From: CAYJPK01 sp964372035
GTDB lineage: Bacteria; Desulfobacterota; Desulfovibrionia; Desulfovibrionales; Desulfovibrionaceae
DNA length: 31,990 nucleotides
NCBI GenBank assembly: GCA_964372035.1
Contig: CAYJPK010000017.1
Coordinates: forward strand, 1-31,990
Direction: 5' to 3'
The translations under genes and the position numbers were made by a program. The notes under the pieces were generated by a model. It ran no database searches. It worked only from the letters and a program-made list of their open reading frames with translations, and was not told where the DNA came from. Shown piece after piece: positions 7,000-15,531 of this stretch (within the stretch, counting starts at the first letter, position 1; every line of letters begins with the position of its first letter).

Positions 7000-9594
7000 A
7001 TGGATATTAACAAATTAACACAAAAGTCACAGGAAGCTTTAAAGCAAGCTCAAAGCTTAGCTTTATCTATGAATCATCAAGAAGCAGATGTTGAACATTT
7101 AGCTTTATCTTTAATCGAACAAGAACAGGGTTTTGTTGCGCGCATTTTAGAACGTATGAATAAGGACGTGAAGGATATTTCACTTTCAATTCATAATGTA
7201 CTTAAAAAAAGAGCTTCTGTAACTGGTGGTGGAACTGATCTTGGTAAAATTATGGTCTCACAGCGTCTTGCAAGAATCATTAACCAAGCTCAAGAACTTG
7301 CTAAAAAACTAAATGATGAATATATCAGCGTTGAACATTTATTTGCAGAATGTTTGCAAGATAATAGTTCTGGATTTGGCAAGATAGCGAAAGAATTTAA
7401 CTTAAATACTGAAAACTTCATGGAAGCCATGCTCGCACTGCGTGGTCCACACCGTGTAACTTCTGCAAATCCAGAAGATAGTTATGAAGCCTTAAATAAA
7501 TATGGTCGTAATTTGGTTGAAGCTGCTTCAAAAGGTAAGCTTGACCCTGTTATTGGACGTGACAATGAAATTAGACGCATTATTCGTATTTTATCACGTC
7601 GTACAAAGAATAATCCAGTGCTTATTGGTGAGGCTGGAGTTGGTAAAACAGCTATTGTTGAAGGGCTTGCATACCGTATCTTAAAGGGTGATGTGCCAGA
7701 GGGCTTAAAAGATAAGCTTGTATATGCTCTTGATATGGGAGCACTAATTGCTGGTGCAAAGTATCGTGGTGAGTTTGAGGAGCGTTTAAAGGCTGTTTTG
7801 TCTGAAGTTGAGCAAGCCGATGGGCAAATTGTATTATTTATTGATGAACTTCATACAATAGTTGGAGCGGGAAAGACTGATGGAGCAATGGACGCAAGTA
7901 ATTTGTTAAAGCCAATGCTTGCTCGTGGAGAGTTACATTGTATTGGTGCGACAACACTTGATGAATACCGTAAATACATTGAAAAAGACCCTGCACTTGA
8001 GCGTCGTTTTCAACCTATTGTAGTTGATGAACCAACAGTTGAAGATGCAATTTCAATTTTGCGTGGTTTAAAAGAAAGATTTGAAGTACATCATGGTGTT
8101 TTAATTAGTGATTCTGCTATTGTAGAGTCTGTTAATCTTTCACATAGGTATATTACTGATAGGCAATTACCAGATAAAGCAATTGATTTAATAGATGAAG
8201 CAGCGGCAATGATTAGAACTGAAATTGATTCTTTGCCGACTGAACTTGATGAAATTAATCGTAAATTAATGCAACTTGAAATTGAGCGTGAAGCGCTGCG
8301 TCGTGAAACTGATTTAGCTTCAAAAGAGCGTCTTGAAGTTTTAGAAAATGAACTTTCAGTTTTGCGTGTGCAACAGCTCGAACTTCGCACTGCTTGGGAA
8401 AATGAAAAGGGCTCTATTGATGCTGTGCGTCAAATTAAAGAGCAAATAGAAGTAACTAAGCTTGAAATTGAAAAAGCAGAGCGTGATTATGATTTAAATA
8501 AAGCGGCAGAGCTTAAATATTCTCGCTTGTTTGAGCTTGAAAAAAAATTAAGCCAAGCAGAGGAAAAAGAGGACGGGAAATCTAACCTTTTAAAAGAAGA
8601 AGTGCGTCCTGATGATATTGCTGATATAGTATCTCGCTGGACAGGTATTCCTGTAACAAAATTGATTGAATCGGAGCGAGATAAATTATTACGCTTACCT
8701 GAAATTTTGCATAAGCGAGTAATGGGGCAAGATGAAGCTGTTGAAGCAATTTCTGGTGCAGTACTTCGGGCAAGAGCAGGTCTTTCTGACCCGTCTAAAC
8801 CACAAGGATCTTTCTTATTTTTGGGTCCAACCGGTGTTGGTAAAACTGAATTATGTAAAGCACTTGCGGAAGCACTTTTTGATAGCGAAGACAATATCAC
8901 TCGCCTTGATATGAGTGAATATATGGAAAAACATTCTGTGGCAAGGTTAATCGGAGCACCTCCAGGATATATTGGCTATGATGAAGGTGGTCAACTAACA
9001 ACAGCTGTTAAGCGTAAACCCTATTCTGTTGTGTTATTTGATGAAATTGAAAAAGCTCACCCAGATGTTTTTAATACATTATTACAAGTGCTTGATGATG
9101 GTCGCTTGACAGATAGTCAAGGTCATACAATTGATTTTAGAAATACTATTATTATAATGACATCAAATATTGGTTCGCAGATAATGCTTGATAATATTGA
9201 TGAACATGGTGTTTTTAAAGAGAAAGTGCGAGAAGAAGTTATGCTTGAACTTCGTAATTATTTTAGACCTGAATTTTTGAATAGGGTTGATGAAACTGTA
9301 CTTTTCACACCACTTGGACTTGAACAAATTAAAGGTATTGTTAATATTCAGCTCGAACACTTACAAAAACGCTTGGCAGATCGTAAAATTATAATTAACT
9401 TGAGTGATGAAGCTCTTAATTTTGTTGCAGAGGCAGCTTATGACCCAATTTATGGAGCAAGACCGCTAAAGCGTTACATGCAAAGTTATTTGGAAACACC
9501 GCTTGCACGAAAAATTGTTAGTGGTGAAATACTCAAAGGTCAAACAGTTATTATTGCAGTAAAAGATGATGACTTAGATTTTGTTGTTGAATAA
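7000..9594 (+). CDS. clpB: ClpB protein disaggregase
   Basis: This 864-residue AAA+ chaperone has the usual ClpB length. It carries two N-terminal Clp repeats (about 1-145) and NBD1 with Walker A GEAGVGKT (210-217) and Walker B VLFIDELHT. A long coiled-coil middle domain rich in Glu/Arg heptads (about 400-530) identifies ClpB rather than ClpA or ClpC. NBD2 has Walker A GPTGVGKT (609-616) and Walker B VVLFDEIEKAHPDV, followed by the C-terminal small domain. It threads aggregated proteins through its hexamer with DnaK/DnaJ. The ATG at 7000 is preferred over GTG at 6991 because GGCAGGTG lies six bases upstream of it. It is co-transcribed with the upstream J-protein and ends at a strong terminator. 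Confidence 0.96.
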   Translation: MDINKLTQKSQEALKQAQSLALSMNHQEADVEHLALSLIEQEQGFVARILERMNKDVKDISLSIHNVLKKRASVTGGGTDLGKIMVSQRLARIINQAQELAKKLNDEYISVEHLFAECLQDNSSGFGKIAKEFNLNTENFMEAMLALRGPHRVTSANPEDSYEALNKYGRNLVEAASKGKLDPVIGRDNEIRRIIRILSRRTKNNPVLIGEAGVGKTAIVEGLAYRILKGDVPEGLKDKLVYALDMGALIAGAKYRGEFEERLKAVLSEVEQADGQIVLFIDELHTIVGAGKTDGAMDASNLLKPMLARGELHCIGATTLDEYRKYIEKDPALERRFQPIVVDEPTVEDAISILRGLKERFEVHHGVLISDSAIVESVNLSHRYITDRQLPDKAIDLIDEAAAMIRTEIDSLPTELDEINRKLMQLEIEREALRRETDLASKERLEVLENELSVLRVQQLELRTAWENEKGSIDAVRQIKEQIEVTKLEIEKAERDYDLNKAAELKYSRLFELEKKLSQAEEKEDGKSNLLKEEVRPDDIADIVSRWTGIPVTKLIESERDKLLRLPEILHKRVMGQDEAVEAISGAVLRARAGLSDPSKPQGSFLFLGPTGVGKTELCKALAEALFDSEDNITRLDMSEYMEKHSVARLIGAPPGYIGYDEGGQLTTAVKRKPYSVVLFDEIEKAHPDVFNTLLQVLDDGRLTDSQGHTIDFRNTIIIMTSNIGSQIMLDNIDEHGVFKEKVREEVMLELRNYFRPEFLNRVDETVLFTPLGLEQIKGIVNIQLEHLQKRLADRKIIINLSDEALNFVAEAAYDPIYGARPLKRYMQSYLETPLARKIVSGEILKGQTVIIAVKDDDLDFVVE

Positions 9595-9597
9595 ATG

Positions 9598-9626
9598 AAA
9601 AAAGGAGCTTTAAAGCTCCTTTTTTT
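9598..9626. terminator. Bidirectional terminator shared by clpB and the convergent permease operon
   Basis: The 16-bp perfect palindrome GGAGCTTTAAAGCTCC (9604-9619) is flanked by six A's on the left and seven T's on the right, so each strand has a stem followed by a U-run. It lies directly after the clpB stop and 27 bp after the stop of the convergent small Cys-rich gene. Confidence 0.9.
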
Positions 9627-9652
9627 GTGATTAGTTTTATTTATTATTACTT

Positions 9653-9847
9653 TTATGCATTTGGCTCAAAGCGTTCTTTGAGTTTTTTGTAATAATTTTC
9701 AACGCTTTTATCACCTTCGTTGTCTAAGAATAAGCAAAAAGGTAAGCTATCAGTATTTTTATGCTTTAATACGCAAGTACAGCATTTCCCATTGTTTGCA
9801 CATGTTGTTTTAGGGCAAGGGCACGGGATTTTATTTGAACAATCCAT
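9653..9847 (-). CDS. Small cysteine-rich protein (DUF6485-like)
   Basis: This 64-residue protein has eight cysteines in its first 38 residues (C3, C9, C11, C16, C22, C23, C25, C38), including CPCPKTTC and a KCCTC cluster, and then an acidic/basic helical tail. The pattern resembles the DUF6485 family, small cysteine-rich proteins often annotated beside permeases in anaerobes; I make the match from memory. It probably binds a metal. A good ribosome site (GGAG) precedes the ATG. It is the last gene of the permease-thioredoxin operon, 27 bp after the thioredoxin stop, which suggests a role in metal or metalloid handling. It could be a metallochaperone or sensor, but no function is established. 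Confidence 0.72.
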   Translation of the reverse strand: MDCSNKIPCPCPKTTCANNGKCCTCVLKHKNTDSLPFCLFLDNEGDKSVENYYKKLKERFEPNA

Positions 9848-9874
9848 AGTAACTCCAACTCATTATTTTTCTGA

Positions 9875-10108
9875 CTATTTTTTTATCCAAGCTAAGATTT
9901 CATCATTGCTTGGAATACGACCGGTACAAACAACATTATCATCAACAACAATTCCTGGAGTTGAAATAATGCCAAGTTCCATGATTTGTTGTAAATCGCT
10001 AACTTTTTCAACTGTAGCGTTGATACCATTTGCAGCTACAATGCTTTTTACATTGTCCTCTAATTCAGTGCATTTTGCACAACCAGTGCCAACCACTTTA
10101 ATAATCAT
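9875..10108 (-). CDS. Mini-thioredoxin (redox-active disulfide family) linked to the permease
   Basis: This 77-residue thioredoxin-fold protein of the MTH895/TM0996 type has the active site C10-A-K-C13 (GTGCAKC) near the N-terminus and a STPGIVVDD cis-proline strand. These small proteins are cytoplasmic and commonly sit beside COG0701 permeases. The start at 10108 is set by AAGGAG just upstream, which overlaps the permease stop. A longer in-frame start at 10162 would lie inside the permease gene and has no ribosome site. Coupling with the permease suggests it reduces or transfers the exported species or the permease cysteines. That role is inference. Confidence 0.88.
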   Translation of the reverse strand: MIIKVVGTGCAKCTELEDNVKSIVAANGINATVEKVSDLQQIMELGIISTPGIVVDDNVVCTGRIPSNDEILAWIKK

Positions 10109-10118
10109 ATTAAACTCC

Positions 10119-11222
10119 TTAAATAATGTTATAAGTTTGTAAAAAGTTAAAGAAATACCCAATAAAGGTGAAAATAATAAGTAAAATTGTTATGAATAAA
10201 GCTAGGAGTTTCCACTCCATAACTTGTTTTAACATTAAAATTTCAGGCAAACTAGCAGCAACTGTGCTCATACAGAAAGCTAAAGTTGTACCAATAGGTA
10301 GGCCTTTTCCAAGTAAACTTTCCATAATCGGAATTACGCCAGTTACGTTTGAATATAAAGGTATACCAACCAAAACTGCTGCTGGAACTGACCATAATTC
10401 ACCTGAAGATAAATTTTGTTCAAACCACTCTTGAGGAACAAAACCATGCAAACCAGCACCTAAACCAACACCAATTACAACCCAAATCCAAACTTTTTTA
10501 AAGATACTAATTGCTTCTTCTTTTGCAAATTCATGTCTTCCAAGAAAGCTAGTTGTTTGTGTTTGAGTACTACTACAAGCACAAGCTTGTGGAGCATTTG
10601 TTTGTTGGTTTTCAAGAGCTTTGCGTAAAAATGGCTTTAGCCAACGTTGGGCATTAAGCAAATCCATTACAATTCCGCCAATAATACCTGATAAAATACC
10701 AACGCTTACATAGTAAATAGTAAACTCCCAGCCTAAAAGTCCCCATAGCATAATCACAGCAACTTCATTAATAAGCGGTGAGGTGATTAAAAAAGCCATT
10801 GTAATACCAAGTGGAATGCGAGCTGTGCTAAAGCCTAAAAAAAGCGGAATACTTGAACAAGAACAAAATGGAGTCACTGCACCAAAGCTTGCACCTAAAA
10901 AATAACCTAATATTCTGGCTTTGCTGGCTAAATAGTCACGCACATATTCAATATTTAAGCCAGCTCTTACCCAAGCTAAGGCATAAACAAGTAAAACTAA
11001 AAGCAGTAAGATTTTTAAACTGTCATAAACAAAAAATTCTACAGCATCACCAAGCCTAGTCGCAATTCCAATATTTAAAATATCATATGTGAACCACTTT
11101 GAAAATGGTATTATGTGCATATAAATGCTTGTCCAAATTAAAACCACGACAGAAGCAAAACTAAAATACGTTATTTTATTGCTAAAATCAAATCTGTTAA
11201 GAAAAGCGGTGAGTGTTGTCAT
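10119..11222 (-). CDS. COG0701/UPF0718 (ArsP-like) permease
   Basis: This 367-residue membrane protein has about eight to ten hydrophobic helices in two halves. The family signature TPFCSCSSIP carries the C120-x-C122 motif. The mirrored second-half motif is GIPLYSNVTGVIP. The cytoplasmic linker contains another Cys pair (QACACSS) and polar Gln/Thr residues. The family includes organoarsenical exporter ArsP and the SO_0444-type Cu/Zn exporters, so the likely job is export of a thiophilic metal or metalloid. I choose the ATG at 11222, which has GAGGAG upstream; an in-frame ATG five codons earlier overlaps that site. It leads a three-gene operon with the mini-thioredoxin and Cys-rich protein. 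A promoter bracketed by repeated words suggests repression, perhaps by an ArsR-type regulator, though none is encoded in the window. Confidence 0.85.
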   Translation of the reverse strand: MTTLTAFLNRFDFSNKITYFSFASVVVLIWTSIYMHIIPFSKWFTYDILNIGIATRLGDAVEFFVYDSLKILLLLVLLVYALAWVRAGLNIEYVRDYLASKARILGYFLGASFGAVTPFCSCSSIPLFLGFSTARIPLGITMAFLITSPLINEVAVIMLWGLLGWEFTIYYVSVGILSGIIGGIVMDLLNAQRWLKPFLRKALENQQTNAPQACACSSTQTQTTSFLGRHEFAKEEAISIFKKVWIWVVIGVGLGAGLHGFVPQEWFEQNLSSGELWSVPAAVLVGIPLYSNVTGVIPIMESLLGKGLPIGTTLAFCMSTVAASLPEILMLKQVMEWKLLALFITILLIIFTFIGYFFNFLQTYNII

Positions 11223-11244
11223 ATATATTCTCCTCATTTGTTGC

Positions 11245-11296
11245 TATTTCGATAATTTTAGAAATATTAAAATGTTTTGTCAAGAAATATTTCGAT
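11245..11296 (-). promoter_or_regulatory. Promoter of the permease operon with flanking operator-like repeats
   Basis: Minus strand: TTGACA (11283-11278), 17-bp spacer, TAAAAT (11260-11255). The word ATCGAAATA occurs on the minus strand just upstream of the -35 (11296-11288) and again just downstream of the -10 (11253-11245). The upstream copy is part of the perfect palindrome GAAATATTTC (11284-11293). The downstream copy forms an inverted pair with GAAATA at 11261-11266. This is a typical layout for a repressor-controlled promoter. Confidence 0.65.
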
Positions 11297-11346
11297 TTTT
11301 TTCAAAGTATTTTTATTGCGCTAAAATGATAAGTAAATATACATGG

Positions 11347-12303
11347 TTAACCATTGCTAATATATAGTTTGTCCACAATGAATAAAAAATCTTTTTTTAA
11401 ATCCATGATTGGGTCAACTTCGATATAGCTTAATTTTGTATTGCTAAGCTTATAAGTGTGCGAACCAATACAAACACGAGGAATTAAGAAAGGGTCAGTA
11501 ATTAAGTTTTCATTATATTCACAATAAGGAATTTTTTCGTATTTTGCTTCATAGTTACCAGGAAAAGCTAAAACGGCACCCAAAAATCCCATATCTTTTA
11601 ATTTTTTAATGCCATCTTCACTTGGTCTTCTACCAAATGGGTATGCAAGAATAGCTTTTATTTGTGCTAGAACACCTAAGCGATAAAAATCTTCTTGTTG
11701 TTCTTCCATCAGCTCTTGAACTTTTTTAGCGTTCATATTTTCCATACTCAAGTGATTTTTTGTATGAAAGCCAAATTCAATACCTTGATAATCAACAAAA
11801 CGATCAAGGACATAAGCAAGTTGCATATAGTTTCCAAAATAACCCTCAGCCTGCTTTGAATACCTATCATCTCCAACTTGTGATAAAAAAAGGCTAGTCC
11901 GTGGAGATAAATTCCACTTATTAGTTGAGTCAATTAATATTTGAAGAAAGGACTTATTATTACGCTGTTCCTCATGTTTTTTTTCATGCTTAGAAAATGC
12001 AATGCTTCTGTGAGAATCATCAGCAGTTATACCAATTGGTATAAGTCCTTTAGGAACTATTTTATCAATATTATTAGATAAAATATCACTGATATTTACA
12101 GGGCAAAATTTATTTTCCCATAAATAATCTAATAATTCTTCAAGCTGTTTTGATGTAATGTCTTCAGGATATTTTGGCTCATCATCAACCTTATGAAACA
12201 TTAAGATTGGCAGGTAATATTTATTACTTGCAAAGCTTGTATATGGCAAAAAATTTAAACTAAGCCCTAAGCCTAAGCCCTTCAAAAACAAACGTCTGTG
12301 CAT
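11347..12303 (-). CDS. Exported polysaccharide deacetylase (NodB-like)
   Basis: This 318-residue protein of the carbohydrate esterase 4 fold has motif 1 TADD (D95, D96) in ITADDSHRS, motif 2 HTKNH (H180, H184) and a YPFGRR motif 3. These supply the catalytic Asp and the metal-binding Asp-His-His set. The leader MHRRLFLKGLGLG has a twin-arginine-like motif (RRLFLK) and a short hydrophobic core, with a possible cut after TSFA. That suggests Tat export or a Sec leader with paired Arg. The likely substrate is an acetylated surface glycan or peptidoglycan. TADD replaces the common TFDDG, so activity should not be taken for granted. The ribosome site is weak (GAG). A perfect 18-bp palindrome lies 27 bp upstream. 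Confidence 0.82.
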   Translation of the reverse strand: MHRRLFLKGLGLGLSLNFLPYTSFASNKYYLPILMFHKVDDEPKYPEDITSKQLEELLDYLWENKFCPVNISDILSNNIDKIVPKGLIPIGITADDSHRSIAFSKHEKKHEEQRNNKSFLQILIDSTNKWNLSPRTSLFLSQVGDDRYSKQAEGYFGNYMQLAYVLDRFVDYQGIEFGFHTKNHLSMENMNAKKVQELMEEQQEDFYRLGVLAQIKAILAYPFGRRPSEDGIKKLKDMGFLGAVLAFPGNYEAKYEKIPYCEYNENLITDPFLIPRVCIGSHTYKLSNTKLSYIEVDPIMDLKKDFLFIVDKLYISNG

Positions 12304-12329
12304 TTTAAATCTCGTTTTTTAGCTTTATG

Positions 12330-12347
12330 TTTAGTTTATAAACTAAA
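12330..12347. promoter_or_regulatory. 18-bp perfect palindrome upstream of the deacetylase
   Basis: TTTAGTTTATAAACTAAA (12330-12347) is exactly self-complementary. It lies 27 bp before the deacetylase ATG, with a TATAAA that could serve as a -10. It overlaps the A-run of the cheA terminator by three bases. Probable operator, though chance is not excluded because the sequence is A/T-heavy. Confidence 0.4.
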
Positions 12348-12374
12348 AAAACATGCACAAAAGTACATGTTTTT
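12345..12374 (-). terminator. Terminator of the chemotaxis operon
   Basis: Minus strand: AAAAACATG (12374-12366), 10-nt loop, CATGTTTTT (12355-12347) and then more T's, for a seven-T run at 12351-12345. It begins 22 bp after the cheA stop. Confidence 0.7.
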
Positions 12375-12395
12375 AAGTTTTATATTTTGTAATAA

Positions 12396-15137
12396 TTAAT
12401 TTGATGACATACTTGATTTTGATGTAGCAGAAAGATAAATTTCATGTGGATCAAGAATTAAAATAACGCTACCGTCACCCATAATTGTTGCACCTGAAAT
12501 ACCTTTGACATCACCAAGGTATGCTCCAAGCGGCTTGATAACGATTTCTTGACGCTCGAGCAAGCGATCAACAACAACACCAAGCCTTCTTTCATTATCG
12601 TGAATAACAACGATTGATAAAACATCTGGAAGTGGAGATTGCTCAAGGTTTAGAATTTCAGCAAGCTCAACTATACCTAATATTTCTCCACGAAGTGTAA
12701 CAGCTTTACGCCCCTTAACATCAGTTAATCTTGCGGCTTCAATCTTTGTTGTTTCAGATACAGCATCAAGTGGAATAGCAAACATTTCACCAGATACATT
12801 AATCATAAGAGCATCAATAATTGCAAGTGTTAATGGTAAGAGTAGGGTAAAGCGTGTGCCTTTACCAAGCTCTGATGTAATATTAATGCTACCTTTTAAG
12901 TTCTTAATATTAGTACGTACAACGTCCATACCAACACCACGACCTGAAATATCAGTGATTTGTTCAGCAGATGAAAAACCAGGAGCAAAGATAAGTTCAC
13001 GAGCTTCACGATCATCAAGAAGTTTCGCTTCTTCCATAGTCATTAAGCCTTTGCGAACTGCAACTTCACGAAGTTTTTCAGGATCTAAACCATTACCATC
13101 ATCTTCAATTTCAATAGCAACAGAGTTACCCTTATGGTATGCTCTAAGTGTTACACGACCTTTAGCAGGTTTACCACGCTCAAGACGCACTTCTTCTGGC
13201 TCAATACCATGGTCAACAGAGTTTCTTATTAAGTGAACAAGTGGATCACCAATAACTTCAACAACACTCTTATCAAGTTCAGTTTCTTCACCCTCTAAAA
13301 TAAGCTCAACGTCCTTACTACTTTTACGTGATAAGTCACGTACTAAACGTGGAAAACGTGAGAAAACAGAGGAAACTGGAACCATTCTAACTTTCATAAT
13401 AGTATCTTGTAATTCATCAGAAATACGCGCCATACCATATGTTGTTTCAGATAAGTTCTGTGCTATTTCTCCAAGGTTTGCTTGAGCATCAGTTTCTTCA
13501 AGCTGCTTAGCAATCATTGAATAACGGTTACGGTTAATAATAAGCTCACCAATTAAGTTCATAAGATGATCAAGCTTTTCATGGTCAACGCGAATTGTTG
13601 AGTTAGCCGCAGTACGTTGTTCCTCTGGTTTTGCATCAGCTTTTGGAGCTGGCTTAGCAGCAGCTTTAGCAGCTGGTGCTGCCTCCGCTTTAGGAGCTTC
13701 TTTTTTAACTTCAGCTTTTTTCTCTTCAGCTTTTGGAGCTTCTTGCTTAACTTCAGCTTTTTTCTCTTGTGCTGCAGGAGCAGGAGCAGGAGCAGAAGCT
13801 ACACTTTTAGCATTTGCAAGTGCTTTATCTGAAATTTCAAAAATAATGGCGACTTCTTGTGATAAAATATCTATCATCATCGCAAAATCAAGACCACTTG
13901 TTCTTGCTTGGTCAACAAGTCCAGCTGTGCGTTCTGCATATTCAGCAACATCAGCAAATTTTACAAAATTAGAGGAATTTTGCACAGCAACTAAAGCTCT
14001 GTGCACAGCATCAACTTGATCTGCTTGTGTTGCATCTTTACCTAGTGCTTCAAGTGCCTTTGCTATAATATCTTTTTGAAGATTAACAGCAACAGTATAA
14101 ATTTCAATATCTTCATCATCAACAGTACTTGTTGCACTTTGAGCTTGTCCAGCACTTGCCTTTTGTGCTTTTTGTGCTGTCAAAGCTTTAGGCATAGTGA
14201 TTTCACCACCAGAGCAAGCTTTATTTAAAATATCAACAATTTCTTTAATATTAAAAGGCTTTACCTTGCCTATTGTAACATCAATTTGGCTAACAAGTGC
14301 GTCCATGATGTCTGAAACTAAAAGTAATAAATCAATGAGTTCACGAGATACACTCATTTCATCATGGCGAACTTTATTTAAAAGTGTTTCAGCTTCATGC
14401 GTAATGCTATTTAATTCATTATAGCCTAAAATTCCACTGTTCCCCTTTAAGTTATGGAAAAAGCGGAATAAATCATTTACATGTTCAGGATCAGAGCCTT
14501 CTTGCTCAAGAGTTAAAAGCGAAGCATTGATGCTTTCATTCATTTCATGTGCTTCTTCAACGAAATCACGTAAATGTCCTTCACCGAAAGAGGTTAAGGC
14601 ATATTCGTCACTATGCTCAAGGTTTTCTATCCATTCAACAACGGAAATATTTCCACCTAAATCACTAGCTTCGCTTTCACTAGCAGTATCACTTGAGCTA
14701 GCTGAATTTGAACTTTCTGAGCTAGCACCGCTTTCAGAATATTCACCTTTCATTATAGATTCAATTTGATCCATAATACTTTCAGTCTCAACATCACCCT
14801 CAGAATTTGTTGCTTCTAAGTTGTCGATTAGCTGGCGAAGAGCATCAGTTGCAGATAAGATAACGTCCATGATTTCAGATGTAACAACCATTTCACCTTT
14901 GCGAAGTTCATCTAAGATATTTTCAGCCTTATGTGCAAGGTGGTTGATTTTGTTTAAACCTAAAAATCCAGATGCACCTTTAAGCGAGTGCATAGGACGA
15001 AATATATCATTCAATAAGTTAAGGTTATCTGGAGTCTTTTCAAGCTCTAGTAAGTTTGGCTCAATAGTTTCAAGATGTTCTTTTGCTTCAATAATAAAAT
15101 CGGCAAAGAGTTCGGGATCCATAAAGTCTTGACTCAT
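12396..15137 (-). CDS. cheA: Chemotaxis histidine kinase CheA with two active Hpt domains and one degenerate Hpt domain
   Basis: This 913-residue kinase has Hpt1 at about residues 1-110 (H50 in MHSLKGASGFLG) and Hpt2 at about 185-290 (H228 in FHNLKGNSGILG). A third helical bundle at about 343-445 aligns with Hpt (AVQNSSNFVKFADVAEYAE) but has V383 where the phospho-His should be. An Ala/Lys/Glu/Pro-rich linker (450-510) leads to the P3 dimerisation helices (about 515-585), the P4 ATPase (N-box HLIRNSVDHG, EDDGNGLD, GRGVGMD) and a C-terminal CheW-like P5. A Ser-rich linker follows Hpt1. It phosphorylates the adjacent CheY and probably CheB. It is the last gene of the operon, has an AGGTG ribosome site, and starts 10 bp after the cheY stop. 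It is longer than classical CheA (about 650 residues) because of the extra Hpt units. Confidence 0.95.
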   Translation of the reverse strand: MSQDFMDPELFADFIIEAKEHLETIEPNLLELEKTPDNLNLLNDIFRPMHSLKGASGFLGLNKINHLAHKAENILDELRKGEMVVTSEIMDVILSATDALRQLIDNLEATNSEGDVETESIMDQIESIMKGEYSESGASSESSNSASSSDTASESEASDLGGNISVVEWIENLEHSDEYALTSFGEGHLRDFVEEAHEMNESINASLLTLEQEGSDPEHVNDLFRFFHNLKGNSGILGYNELNSITHEAETLLNKVRHDEMSVSRELIDLLLLVSDIMDALVSQIDVTIGKVKPFNIKEIVDILNKACSGGEITMPKALTAQKAQKASAGQAQSATSTVDDEDIEIYTVAVNLQKDIIAKALEALGKDATQADQVDAVHRALVAVQNSSNFVKFADVAEYAERTAGLVDQARTSGLDFAMMIDILSQEVAIIFEISDKALANAKSVASAPAPAPAAQEKKAEVKQEAPKAEEKKAEVKKEAPKAEAAPAAKAAAKPAPKADAKPEEQRTAANSTIRVDHEKLDHLMNLIGELIINRNRYSMIAKQLEETDAQANLGEIAQNLSETTYGMARISDELQDTIMKVRMVPVSSVFSRFPRLVRDLSRKSSKDVELILEGEETELDKSVVEVIGDPLVHLIRNSVDHGIEPEEVRLERGKPAKGRVTLRAYHKGNSVAIEIEDDGNGLDPEKLREVAVRKGLMTMEEAKLLDDREARELIFAPGFSSAEQITDISGRGVGMDVVRTNIKNLKGSINITSELGKGTRFTLLLPLTLAIIDALMINVSGEMFAIPLDAVSETTKIEAARLTDVKGRKAVTLRGEILGIVELAEILNLEQSPLPDVLSIVVIHDNERRLGVVVDRLLERQEIVIKPLGAYLGDVKGISGATIMGDGSVILILDPHEIYLSATSKSSMSSN

Positions 15138-15147
15138 AATAATGCAC

Positions 15148-15519
15148 CTATCCTATTAACATTTTGATGTTTTTGATCAATTTATCAGGCTGTGTTGGTT
15201 TTACCAAATATAAATTAGCTCCGAGGCTCATACCCATTTGAATATCTTTTTCCTGCCCTTCAGTTGATAAAATAACAATAGGAACGCTCCTATATGCAGC
15301 CTGCTCACGAACTGTTTTTACAAAAGTAAAGCCGTCCATACGAGGCATATTCACATCTGATAAAATCAAATCAATTTCACCTTGTAAGGAGTATAACTTT
15401 TCTAATCCGTCAAGTCCATCTTCAGCAGTCGTAACCTTATAACCTTCATTTTTTAGAATAAAGGATATTAAATTACGTACGGTTTTTGAATCATCTACAA
15501 CTAAGATGTTTTTGCTCAT
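15148..15519 (-). CDS. cheY: Chemotaxis response regulator CheY
   Basis: This 123-residue single-domain receiver has the acidic pocket VVDDS (D9, D10), phospho-acceptor D55 in LSDVNMP, the switch Ser/Thr in VILSTE and switch lysine K107 in YLVKPTQ. No output domain is attached. The gene lies between cheW and cheA with only 12 bp to the cheW stop and an AAGGCGG ribosome site, so it is the direct target of the neighbouring CheA. Whether it acts on the flagellar switch or another output is not shown. No flagellar gene is in the window. Confidence 0.93.
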   Translation of the reverse strand: MSKNILVVDDSKTVRNLISFILKNEGYKVTTAEDGLDGLEKLYSLQGEIDLILSDVNMPRMDGFTFVKTVREQAAYRSVPIVILSTEGQEKDIQMGMSLGANLYLVKPTQPDKLIKNIKMLIG

Positions 15520-15531
15520 TTTTTTTCCGCC

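Noticed and set aside
13617..13832. Plus-strand open frame rich in F/S/W opposite cheA
   Set aside because: It is the antisense of the Ala/Lys/Glu/Pro linker of CheA; composition and frame are explained by that repeat-like linker.
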